Origin: Leptolinea sp. HRD-7
GTDB taxonomy: Bacteria; Chloroflexota; Anaerolineae; Anaerolineales; Anaerolineaceae
DNA length: 64,000 bases
Direction of reading: 5' to 3'
NCBI GenBank assembly: GCA_024363285.1
Contig: AP024710.1
Location: 124,001 to 188,000 of the forward strand
Made by a program: the position numbers and the translations under genes. Shown piece by piece: positions 9,323-17,703 of this stretch (position 1 is the stretch's first letter; each line of letters opens with the position of its first letter). The notes under the pieces are model-generated. The model was not told the origin of the DNA and did not search any database. It saw only the letters and a program-made list of their open reading frames with translations.

Positions 9323-11865
9323 GGGAGCGGATCACACCGTGAAGATGGATTTCCGGAGACGTAAACGAACGGTTCCGGCTGACTGTATCCTACCACAAGC
9401 CTGACATCTATATACCCTGTTTTCCGGCACCCGTACACAATTACATCAGAAGCGTGAGTAAATTGATCCGGCGACTGCGGGATTGTCAGAACCATCTGCT
9501 GCTCACCAAAAGGACCAACCATCATAAAGCCCAGATGCGCCTCCTGTTGCGGTTTATATGCCGCCCACCCGCTGCCAGGCTCACCGGCTCCGGCTTTATA
9601 CCATCGTGGATACAGAGCCCGACCTACCATGCGGACGGCCAACGGTTGTTCCATAAATTGCTGTGTGGAACCGATAGCCTGCTCCAGAAGGAAGGAATCT
9701 TCGGCTATTTCAGCCGCCTTCATTTGTACTTCCGGTGTGTATCGTTGTGGAACAATCCACTCTGCCGCAGGCAGCAGCATCCCGGTCAACAGTATGACGC
9801 CCGCTGAAGCCGATATCCAAGCCGGAGAAATGTTCCGCAGGGGCGGCAATTCACGGGTATTCTTTTCTCTGGGCCGCAGTGACAATCCGGACGCGGCAAA
9901 TACCCAGACGCAAATCTCCGCAAATCCCAGGGCGAAATAAAAATATCCCACCCAGTCAACCGGTTGAATAAAACGCCAGCCGGAGATCCTCCCCAGCGCG
10001 CTGCTCAGCGCATAAGCGATCTGAAACATCAACGGCAGCAAACCTGCCCATTGCCATTTCGCCCAGGCTGAACCGATACCGATGGAGATTAAAAGCAGAT
10101 TGATGATGAGCAAAACCCATTGCCAGCTGTAAATCCCATTAATGCCATCCAGCCAGAACAGGGTGGATACCTGAAAATTGTCATGATAATCCGTTAAGGA
10201 TGCCCGCAGGGGCAGCACTTCCAATGTGGCCAATTCATTGTTCATAAAATGCGCGCTGACAAACCCCGCCACATCAAGCGGGTGTGCCATTGTGTATTGC
10301 CAGATATGCGAGCTCACGTTTCCCGTGCTGGCGGCAATTTTTGTGTTTTGTGCCTCCTCAACGGATGAGGCGTAGCGTTGCGCCATGATAGCCGCCTGTG
10401 AGGGTTGGTCGAGAGCGAAGTCACCGGTCCGTAAACCATTGCGGATCACCCAGGGAGAAACAGCCAGAACCAAACCAAGGGTGAAAAATGCCGCCTCTTT
10501 CACGATATCCTTCCTGTTTATCCTTCGCTGCAAAAACAGAAAAACCAGGACGACCGGCAGAAAAAGCAGCACCTGAGACCGGAGCAGGGTCAACATTCCC
10601 AGAAAGCCGCCAACAAGGACCGCTCGAACCGGCCGGATCTCGGTCTTTCTCAACCACCTGAACACAGCCAGACAGAACAGACAGATACCCAGACCGGTCA
10701 TCGAATCTGTCATTAGCATTTTTGAGTGACTGACTTCGGTAAGCGGTGTTGCGGCAATGGTGTTCAACTCACGGAAGATGGCCAACAACCCGGCGGCTAA
10801 TCCGGCTTCGCGGCTGCGCATGGAACGGCCCAACCAGTAAAGCGCTGTCGGGAAGATGGCCAGAATAATTGTTTGCAGGGTTATCAGGTTTGTGTAATTC
10901 TGCCCTTCCATTCCATGCAGCACAGCAAGGAACAAAATATACAATGGGCGGGTGACGATCTTGCCATTGAGAAAACCTTCACCTACCAGCACCGATTGGG
11001 CAGCGTAATCATAGAATCCGGCATCCGAATACGGATAGATTTCAAATGACGGCGCCCTGGCGGATGGGAAGAAAAAACTTCGCGGTATCGGTTGCATTAA
11101 CCAGAGGACCAGAGCAAGCAGGAATAACCCTCCGCCAATGATCCAGTCAAGGCGCTTCTGGTATGAACGGATCACTGGAAAGGTGACCATAACAGTCAAC
11201 AGCATCAATCCACAACCCAGCGCCAGCCAGACCTGCCAGGCCAGCAGTGGTACCCCGGGATTGCCCCAGAAGAAGATATCAGGCTTAATTCCCCAACCGG
11301 TGAATGCCATGATCAGTGCAAGTACCAGAAATACCGCGGCGACCATTGCCGTGGCAATAAAGGTAGGGTTGAAACGAGCCAAAAACGCGGAGTTCCAACC
11401 GTAGCACTGGTACCACAACCAGACCAGGAACTGAAAACCGAGTGCGATCACCCACATCAGGGATGGCAGGAACCGGACGTACAGTGGATTGTCAGCGCCG
11501 TCCACGCCGGATCGCAGATATACCAGATAACCCCACGCAGCCAGACTGACCACGATAGCCAATCCTTCGATCCACAGGAAGTTGTTGCCTTCGCGCCAGC
11601 GCTCTTCAAAAATATCCCGTATCGGGCTCTTTTCAGCCGCCGAGATGAACGCGGCCGCGGCGAATATTAGACCGGGAATGAGAATTCCCAGAACCAGCGC
11701 CATACGGGCCGGGCTTAGCCCGAATAGTAGACTGTTCTTCGGGTCACCGGGAAGAGACACCGTCCAGAAGATGACGGCTATTGATTGGACGAAAAGAAAT
11801 GCAAAAAAACAGACCCAGGGAAAATTCTTTATCCCTTCACGTTGGTCAGGCTCCAAATCGTTCAT
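9319..11865 (-). CDS. Large GT-C-like polytopic membrane protein
   Basis: 848 residues from the ATG at 11865, two bases after the upstream TGA; a TTG at 11871 is an alternative. Seven or so helices precede a loop containing YPYSDAGFYDYAAQ, followed by RPLYILFLAVLHG. This is the GT39/ArnT-like arrangement with the acidic loop placed after an extra N-terminal block of about 280 residues. The C-terminus is a soluble domain after the last helix near residue 700. It is cotranscribed with GT4, GT2 and methyltransferase genes. The long N-terminal membrane extension is unusual; function inferred. Confidence 0.75.
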   Translation of the reverse strand: MNDLEPDQREGIKNFPWVCFFAFLFVQSIAVIFWTVSLPGDPKNSLLFGLSPARMALVLGILIPGLIFAAAAFISAAEKSPIRDIFEERWREGNNFLWIEGLAIVVSLAAWGYLVYLRSGVDGADNPLYVRFLPSLMWVIALGFQFLVWLWYQCYGWNSAFLARFNPTFIATAMVAAVFLVLALIMAFTGWGIKPDIFFWGNPGVPLLAWQVWLALGCGLMLLTVMVTFPVIRSYQKRLDWIIGGGLFLLALVLWLMQPIPRSFFFPSARAPSFEIYPYSDAGFYDYAAQSVLVGEGFLNGKIVTRPLYILFLAVLHGMEGQNYTNLITLQTIILAIFPTALYWLGRSMRSREAGLAAGLLAIFRELNTIAATPLTEVSHSKMLMTDSMTGLGICLFCLAVFRWLRKTEIRPVRAVLVGGFLGMLTLLRSQVLLFLPVVLVFLFLQRRINRKDIVKEAAFFTLGLVLAVSPWVIRNGLRTGDFALDQPSQAAIMAQRYASSVEEAQNTKIAASTGNVSSHIWQYTMAHPLDVAGFVSAHFMNNELATLEVLPLRASLTDYHDNFQVSTLFWLDGINGIYSWQWVLLIINLLLISIGIGSAWAKWQWAGLLPLMFQIAYALSSALGRISGWRFIQPVDWVGYFYFALGFAEICVWVFAASGLSLRPREKNTRELPPLRNISPAWISASAGVILLTGMLLPAAEWIVPQRYTPEVQMKAAEIAEDSFLLEQAIGSTQQFMEQPLAVRMVGRALYPRWYKAGAGEPGSGWAAYKPQQEAHLGFMMVGPFGEQQMVLTIPQSPDQFTHASDVIVYGCRKTGYIDVRLVVGYSQPEPFVYVSGNPSSRCDPLP

Positions 11866-11867
11866 TA

Positions 11868-13913
11868 TCAATTCTCACGTGGAACTAACAGTTGAACACC
11901 GACCTCATCATATGTTACTTTGGCTTTATAGTATTTTAACAAAGGCCGGGAAACCCAGTACACCCAGGCGTTGTTTTCTTCCCCGAAATTCCGGGTATCT
12001 TCATCCGCCAGAGATTTCCGAATGGGTTCTGATACGATCATGGAAAACCGGTGATTTGCCAGATCTTTATAAAACTCGTCAAAATAGGCTTGATTGCCGC
12101 TCATCGCCTGGTCCATCACCAGTTTCTTTTCATAATCTGCCACCAGTGGAACGTCTTTGACATAACCAAATGTCAATAACTGACGCTGATCCATAAACAG
12201 TACATCCCCTTTTAATTTTGCCTGCTGCACTTCGGCGTTTAATTTTCTCAAAGAGCTTTCAACAAAATATTGCTCAGGAACATTATAGGGTTCACCATAC
12301 TGGATCATAGATGTCGTGGGAAAAACCGCTGCCACACACAGCGAGGCCAGTATGCTTTTGATTTTTAAATCATACAAACCGGGAAGACCATGGTCAAGCC
12401 AGTCGCGGAAAATCCAGGTGCAGAGCAAGGCCAGTGTCACCCAGAGCATATCCAGGTTATGTAAGTTACTTCCGCCGCCGATCTTCGCGCTCACAATTAA
12501 CCCGGCCACGGTAAACCCACCAACAATGATTCCGAGTGCAGATTTTTGCATCCAATTCGGCTTCCAGATACCGCGGATCATCATTATGATAATCCATAGA
12601 AAGACCGGTCCGGCCACCCAGAGATAACCTAGCAAAATGCCGGGCGCGTAAGTGGGGTTGGGCAGAAGTCGTTCCCATAACATGGGTTGCTTGAAATTGA
12701 ATGAACTGGCCAGCGCGACTTTCATCGACCCTTCCGCGGCAACCATGCCGGTGGAAAAGCGAGAGACAATTAATGGGATGATCTCCGCGCCCGCCAGTCC
12801 AGAAAGCCCCAGAACCACCGGACGGATCAATTCTTTCCAGCGGCCATTCTTGAACGATGGATTTTCGAGAACCACCAGAGTTAACATACCCGCCCAAAGC
12901 CCCGGGGCGTACATCCACGTCCAGCGAGAAATTCGCGCGTAATACGAAGCCACGGCCACCAGTAAAATGGCAACGGGCAGGTTCTTCTGACGAACGCCAA
13001 TAACAACCGCGATAGCGCAAATCACCAGTGGGGGGTAGATGGGGCCCTGGCTCAAAAACAAAAAGACCCAGAGGGCGATACCAACCTGCCAAAACCATTC
13101 TTTTTTAAAGGTGGAAGCCCGTAATACGGATGATAAACCGAGCAAAAACGGAGGAAGCACCCATACCAGTACATTCCATAACCGCATCCCCTTGATTCCA
13201 ATGCCTGGGATGGCAAACGGTATAGCCCACAGCAGTTGACGACCGGCTTCCAGGAAAGGTACCACTGTTTCACCACTCGGGTTTAGATATCGGCTGAAAC
13301 CGAACATGATGGAATAATCCCAGAAGCGATTGCCTTCAGACCAACCAAGAGAGAACGGATAATCGGTTACATTGGTCAACCAGTCACCCATTACAAAGAT
13401 GACGGTTGCCAGCACCACTCCTCCGGCAGCTTTCAGCAGCCAAGAGTAGTCAACCTTCTCCGGAAAGACCAATAGTGTTGACAGGAATCCGCAGGATAAA
13501 ATGGAAAACAGCCTCAGCCAGTAGATGAATTGATAACGGCCGAACGGACTGTAGAGAAAAAGGAACGCGGTAAAAAAAAGCAGAATCACAGCCAGAATGC
13601 CCCTTACCGCGAATGGCAACTTCGCTACCAGCTTCATGTACCCTGAATACAATTTTTTCGGCAATGTGCCGGTCATTGCCAGCTTCAATCCATATATCCA
13701 GAGCCCCAACGGGAGAAGCGTGAAGACGAGAAACACGTCAAAACGTTTCGACGCGAATGAAGGGGGATTGCCGATTAATATGAAGCCCTGGTAAAAATCA
13801 TAATATGCCAGGAAGAACAGGATGGATATTACCAGGTAAACCAGTGTTACAGTTCGGGCAGCCTTAATCGGGCCGGTGGAGTCTGATTTCATAGAACTAT
13901 TTGTTTTTTTCAT
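11868..13913 (-). CDS. Polytopic membrane protein, probable GT-C glycosyltransferase
   Basis: About 681 residues from MKKTNSS. Other in-frame starts lie at 13946, 13931 and 13892; the last falls just after the upstream TAG and none has a strong ribosome site, so the start is uncertain. Multiple transmembrane helices fill residues 20-510, and the first long loop holds GWSEGNRFWDYS, an acidic GT-C-like position. A soluble domain of about 160 residues ends the protein. It overlaps the 3' end of the GT4 gene if the chosen start is right. Likely part of the same glycan pathway. Confidence 0.72.
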   Translation of the reverse strand: MKKTNSSMKSDSTGPIKAARTVTLVYLVISILFFLAYYDFYQGFILIGNPPSFASKRFDVFLVFTLLPLGLWIYGLKLAMTGTLPKKLYSGYMKLVAKLPFAVRGILAVILLFFTAFLFLYSPFGRYQFIYWLRLFSILSCGFLSTLLVFPEKVDYSWLLKAAGGVVLATVIFVMGDWLTNVTDYPFSLGWSEGNRFWDYSIMFGFSRYLNPSGETVVPFLEAGRQLLWAIPFAIPGIGIKGMRLWNVLVWVLPPFLLGLSSVLRASTFKKEWFWQVGIALWVFLFLSQGPIYPPLVICAIAVVIGVRQKNLPVAILLVAVASYYARISRWTWMYAPGLWAGMLTLVVLENPSFKNGRWKELIRPVVLGLSGLAGAEIIPLIVSRFSTGMVAAEGSMKVALASSFNFKQPMLWERLLPNPTYAPGILLGYLWVAGPVFLWIIIMMIRGIWKPNWMQKSALGIIVGGFTVAGLIVSAKIGGGSNLHNLDMLWVTLALLCTWIFRDWLDHGLPGLYDLKIKSILASLCVAAVFPTTSMIQYGEPYNVPEQYFVESSLRKLNAEVQQAKLKGDVLFMDQRQLLTFGYVKDVPLVADYEKKLVMDQAMSGNQAYFDEFYKDLANHRFSMIVSEPIRKSLADEDTRNFGEENNAWVYWVSRPLLKYYKAKVTYDEVGVQLLVPREN

Positions 13914-15012
13914 TACAGAAAATATACCCATGTCGGCACGCGTCAAAAAACTGCAAGCGCGCTTTTTCTTTTATATGTGAATCGATCCTTTGAGAAATGA
14001 GTTCACGGTCAACCCGCCTGCCGCGCATGCGGAACGCGAAATCATGAATGACCTGCCAGTTTTTTTCCACAGTATCTTCTGTGTTCGGAATACAAAGGAT
14101 TGTATCAATTTTTAAATCAGCCAGATCGGTATCGATATACGGGATGATAACCGGAATTCCATACGCCAGGTATTCACGCGTCTTCAATGATGAGGCTTCA
14201 TCCATCCCCTTGCGGTGAAGTGCCAGTGTGCCTAACCCCACGTCATCTTTTGAAAGAACTGCCCGTGCCTGTTCTTTTTCCAGATAGCCATGAAAATAAA
14301 GGTTCTCCGGTTTACGGCTGCCTTCTTCCAGACCGTCAAACCCGATTACATCGATATCCAGATCAGGGCAAAGTTCTCCCAGGCGAACGATCTTATCAAC
14401 ACCCTGCCATGAGAGATCCGGGGTACCAATGAAACCAATACGCGGCCGGGGATTATTGGGAGCGGGAACCTCAGGATTTTGAGACAGGTCAATACCATTG
14501 GCAATCACCACATTGGGCCGGTTATAGGGCGCGAAGCTGTTGCAGGCTTGAAGTTCACTGGAGGTAAATACCAATCCGGCAGCATTCCGTAAGAAGATAC
14601 CCCGGGTGAGGCGGTTATACGTGGAATAGATACGTCCCAACATCTCGTGCTGTGATACGTCATCGGTGTTGATCTCAACGACCACCGGTGCCACATGGAA
14701 CAATCGGTGTGAAGGAAATACGTACATGCTCCAGCGCAGGTAGATCACATCGGGAGCAAAATTTTTTACAGCTTCCACCATTCCAGGAATGGCACGGCAG
14801 CGGTTGACTTCTGTCATCAGTTTGCCGGCTGGCTGGTATTCAAAGCTCAAGCCGTCCACCAGTTCTTCCGGATGTTCAACCGGCGTACGGTGTGAGAACA
14901 GTTGGACCGTATGGCCTTCCTGTCTCCAGGCGGCCATTTGCTCTTCAATTTTTCTTCCGATGCCGCTGGCTTTTCGGCGCGGCCAGTGCAGGGTTACATA
15001 CGCGATACGCAT
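13897..15012 (-). CDS. GT4 family glycosyltransferase
   Basis: 371 residues, soluble, GT-B fold. The N-terminus MRIAYVTLHWPRRKASGIGRK is typical of retaining GT4 enzymes. The C-terminal half has RIGFIGTPDLSWQGVDKI and a nucleotide-sugar site EASSLKTREYLAYGIPVI, which carries the E-x7-E type signature. It lies 2 nt downstream of the WbpG-like gene and upstream of the GT-C genes. It is probably a cytoplasmic enzyme that extends a lipid-linked oligosaccharide. Donor sugar unknown. Confidence 0.87.
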   Translation of the reverse strand: MRIAYVTLHWPRRKASGIGRKIEEQMAAWRQEGHTVQLFSHRTPVEHPEELVDGLSFEYQPAGKLMTEVNRCRAIPGMVEAVKNFAPDVIYLRWSMYVFPSHRLFHVAPVVVEINTDDVSQHEMLGRIYSTYNRLTRGIFLRNAAGLVFTSSELQACNSFAPYNRPNVVIANGIDLSQNPEVPAPNNPRPRIGFIGTPDLSWQGVDKIVRLGELCPDLDIDVIGFDGLEEGSRKPENLYFHGYLEKEQARAVLSKDDVGLGTLALHRKGMDEASSLKTREYLAYGIPVIIPYIDTDLADLKIDTILCIPNTEDTVEKNWQVIHDFAFRMRGRRVDRELISQRIDSHIKEKARLQFFDACRHGYIFCNEKNK

Positions 15013-15014
15013 CG

Positions 15015-16148
15015 TTATAGTGACCGTAACCGGCGGACAATCTTTCGGGCCTGTTCAAACCCGATCGTTTTAGAGGCAAGGTTGTAATAATTCGGGTAAT
15101 CGCGGTAGGTTTTAACCGGCGCCGCCATAATTTCGTCAAATTCCTTTTCGGTAAGGCATAGTTTCTTGATCACATACTCTCGATCGTCACGTTGCATATC
15201 TTCCGGGTATGTGGGTGCGGCCATCTCTTCCAGTGCCTTTTCGCGGGTGATCTGCCCGCTCCGGATTAGAGAAGAGTAATGCGCTTTACGTTTGTCAATA
15301 TTGAACTTTTTTGGAAGGATGTATCCCTGGAAGAAGCGCGTATAAATCGATTCGTAATGCTTACCACCATAGTACTGCCAACCCAGCCTGTTTTGCAGCA
15401 CATCCAGGGCGTCTGCCTTGTTATAAGGAACAAAATCCAGGATAGGGAATACTTTGATGCCGCAGAAAAGTTTCCAGTAGGCTTCATCAAAGAAGCTGAA
15501 GTGCGGGTAATTGCTTAATTTACGGGTTCCAAATTTTTTGTGGATTCCGCTGATGTACATCCAATCGCTCACGCCATACGTCCATGAGAATGGCAGGCCG
15601 GATTCGGTGGCGATATTAGTGCCCAGTAAAATCGTCTTGATGCCATACTTGCGTGCCACACGGTACAGAATACCGCTGATGGCGTGATCCGTAGGTATCT
15701 CAGCATCTGAAACACTGGCCTTCAAAAAAGCGATCTGCAGGTCTTTGAATTCGTCCCACTCAAGCACGTGCGTGAGCAGGTCGATACCCAGGTTCTTGAG
15801 AACTTTCTCAATATTATGGACAGCCAATTCCGAGTTCCAGCCATTATCCAGATGGACGGCGATAGGCCGTAAGCCTTTTTCCTTCGCGATGTATGCCAGA
15901 TATGTGCTATCTACACCGCCTGAGACACCAATGACGCAGTCATAGGGTTTGCCCTGTCCGTTCTTTTTGGTGCGCTCCAACATTTTTTCCAATTCCAGAT
16001 CAATAGACGCCTGAGAATTGAACGGATAAGAATTGACAATTTCATCATACTTCAAACAGTGGCTGCAAACGCCATTCTCATCGAAGGTTATCGAAGTGTC
16101 GGTGGTATCCATGATGCAACGGGTGCAGGTGGTATACGTTTCGGTCAT
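15015..16148 (-). CDS. N-acetyl sugar amidotransferase (WbpG/PseA family)
   Basis: 377 residues. It starts with CTRCIMDTTD and then CSHC, a likely zinc knuckle, followed by the PP-loop VSGGVDSTY of N-type ATP pyrophosphatases. This matches the WbpG/LegA/PseA family, which activates an N-acetyl group of a sugar with ATP and converts it to an acetamidino group, using ammonia delivered by a HisH/HisF-like pair. Both partner genes lie immediately upstream in the same operon (spacing 11 nt to hisF), as in Pseudomonas and Legionella O-antigen loci. The product would be an amidinated N-acetyl sugar for a surface polymer; the exact sugar is unknown. Confidence 0.9.
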   Translation of the reverse strand: MTETYTTCTRCIMDTTDTSITFDENGVCSHCLKYDEIVNSYPFNSQASIDLELEKMLERTKKNGQGKPYDCVIGVSGGVDSTYLAYIAKEKGLRPIAVHLDNGWNSELAVHNIEKVLKNLGIDLLTHVLEWDEFKDLQIAFLKASVSDAEIPTDHAISGILYRVARKYGIKTILLGTNIATESGLPFSWTYGVSDWMYISGIHKKFGTRKLSNYPHFSFFDEAYWKLFCGIKVFPILDFVPYNKADALDVLQNRLGWQYYGGKHYESIYTRFFQGYILPKKFNIDKRKAHYSSLIRSGQITREKALEEMAAPTYPEDMQRDDREYVIKKLCLTEKEFDEIMAAPVKTYRDYPNYYNLASKTIGFEQARKIVRRLRSL

Positions 16149-16159
16149 AGTCTCCCCGG

Positions 16160-16924
16160 TTAGCGGGCAAATGCCCGGCGAAGGTCAGATTGGGTTGGAT
16201 AACTGATAAGAACAGCCCGCAGGGGGCCTTGAAAGACAAACATACTGCCGGCCGCCGCGGCGGACGCGCCGCCCTCACGGACCACACTGGCCAGATCATT
16301 GATATCGCGGGCACCTCCACAGGCGATCACCGGTATGGATACGGCAGAGGTTACTTTTTTAACGATATCCAGATCATACCCCTGCATGGTGCCGTCACGA
16401 TCGATGGCATTTAACAATATCTCGCCAGCTCCAGCCTGTTCCATCTGTTTCGCAAAGGTGACCGGATCCACGCCGGCAGCTTTCTTACCACTTCGGCAGT
16501 ACACCTCAGCTTTTCCAAACAGGTTGCGGCGGAAGTCAACGGAAATGACTATGGTACTGCTGCCAAAATCATCGGCCGCCTGCCGTACCAATGCGGGGTT
16601 TTCCACCGCCGCGGTATTCAATACAACTTTTTCAATACCGATCTTTAGCAACCGGCGGATATCTTCGCAAGATTGGATACCCCCGCCATACCCGAATGGG
16701 ATGAAACATTCAGAGGCAATATCCTGAAGCAGGTCAAACGCGGGAGGATGCCCCTCGGTACTGGCGGTGATATCCAAAAAGGTCAGTTCGTCCACTTCTT
16801 TATCATTGAAGATGCGCACAATATTGATCGGGTCGCCCAGGTATGTGGGGTCTTTATATTTGACCGTTTTTACCAGTCCGCGGCCACGTAACAATAAACA
16901 GGGGATCACCCGGGTTCCGATCAT
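16160..16924 (-). CDS. HisF-like cyclase-fold subunit of a sugar amidotransferase (HisF2 type)
   Basis: 254 residues, a (beta-alpha)8 barrel of HisF length. The usual start RIIPCLDVK of histidine-pathway HisF is here RVIPCLLLR: the catalytic Asp11 position is Leu, while the second catalytic Asp (VDFRR) and the DRDGT loop remain. This loss, and the position between hisH and a wbpG-like gene, indicate a HisF2-type ammonia channel serving the sugar amidotransferase rather than imidazole glycerol phosphate synthesis. There are no other his genes nearby. The C-terminus ends at a TAG 11 nt before the next gene. Confidence 0.88.
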   Translation of the reverse strand: MIGTRVIPCLLLRGRGLVKTVKYKDPTYLGDPINIVRIFNDKEVDELTFLDITASTEGHPPAFDLLQDIASECFIPFGYGGGIQSCEDIRRLLKIGIEKVVLNTAAVENPALVRQAADDFGSSTIVISVDFRRNLFGKAEVYCRSGKKAAGVDPVTFAKQMEQAGAGEILLNAIDRDGTMQGYDLDIVKKVTSAVSIPVIACGGARDINDLASVVREGGASAAAAGSMFVFQGPLRAVLISYPTQSDLRRAFAR

Positions 16925-16927
16925 CTG

Positions 16928-17542
16928 TCAGCTCCTCGCGAAATTTCCCAGAACCTGCAACCCGAATTTGTGGCTTTTTTCTGGATGGAACTGCATTCCA
17001 ACCACATTCCCCTGACCGATGATCGATGAAAAGGTGTAGCCGTAGGTTGTTGTGGCAATCACGTTCTTTTCGTCACGGCATACCATGTGATAGGAATGAA
17101 CGAAATAAAATCGCTGATCTTCTGGCAATCCAAATAAGTAAGGATGGTCATTGACGATCTGTAACACATTCCAACCCATGTGGGGAACTTTCAGTTGCGG
17201 AGCGCCATTGTCGAAATGAAATCGGACGGTTTCACCATCCACCCAGCCGAGACCCGGAAGAACACCTTCCTCGCTTCGTTTGGTGATCAACTGAGCTCCA
17301 AGGCAAAGTCCGAGCACCGGTACTTTCTCTACCATTGCCTTGTGGTTCAAAATGGAAAGCATCCCCTTTTCCTGAAGGTAACGCATTCCGGTATCAAACG
17401 CGCCAACACCAGGCAGGATGATCTTATCCGCCTTTTCGATCTCAACCGGATCATCCGATATTATTGAGGGAAACCCGGCTTTTTTCAGCATATTCTTTAT
17501 AGAGCCGAGATTGCCCAATCCGTAATCAACAATAACAATCAT
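16928..17542 (-). CDS. HisH-like glutamine amidotransferase (HisH2 type)
   Basis: 204 residues, class I glutaminase. The nucleophile elbow GLCLGAQLI and the His-Glu pair in QFHPEKSH complete the catalytic triad. It releases ammonia from glutamine for the HisF-like partner encoded 3 nt downstream, and the pair most likely feeds the WbpG-like enzyme. It is the first gene of the nine-gene operon. A TATAAT at 17584-17589 (minus strand) gives a 35 nt leader. A true histidine-biosynthetic HisH is possible but less likely given the neighbours. Confidence 0.9.
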   Translation of the reverse strand: MIVIVDYGLGNLGSIKNMLKKAGFPSIISDDPVEIEKADKIILPGVGAFDTGMRYLQEKGMLSILNHKAMVEKVPVLGLCLGAQLITKRSEEGVLPGLGWVDGETVRFHFDNGAPQLKVPHMGWNVLQIVNDHPYLFGLPEDQRFYFVHSYHMVCRDEKNVIATTTYGYTFSSIIGQGNVVGMQFHPEKSHKFGLQVLGNFARS

Positions 17543-17583
17543 GAGAGGCTTCCGCTTTCTGGTGTCTCATTCATAAGCGATAA

Positions 17584-17589
17584 ATTATA
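17584..17589 (-). promoter_or_regulatory. -10 element of the polysaccharide operon
   Basis: GGTATAAT on the minus strand, 41 bases before the ATG at 17542. No good -35 at 16-18 bp spacing. It is the only evident promoter for the genes from 17542 to 5490. Confidence 0.5.
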
Positions 17590-17671
17590 CCTTCTGTCGC
17601 TGGGTTTCATCATGATATATGGGTGATTTTTCTTCTTTCCGGTTCATTTCTAGGAAACCCTGCCCGCATGC

Positions 17672-17677
17672 TATAAT
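17672..17677 (+). promoter_or_regulatory. Extended -10 element (TGCTATAAT)
   Basis: TATAAT preceded by TGC (extended -10), giving a predicted leader of about 20 nt before the ATG at 17704. No Shine-Dalgarno site is visible in that leader. The -35 is weak. Confidence 0.55.
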
Positions 17678-17703
17678 TTTTCACATAAAGTCCGATATAT
17701 TTA

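Noticed and set aside
16160-17542. Histidine biosynthesis hisH-hisF
   Set aside because: HisF catalytic Asp11 is missing, no other his genes are present, and a WbpG-like gene follows directly.
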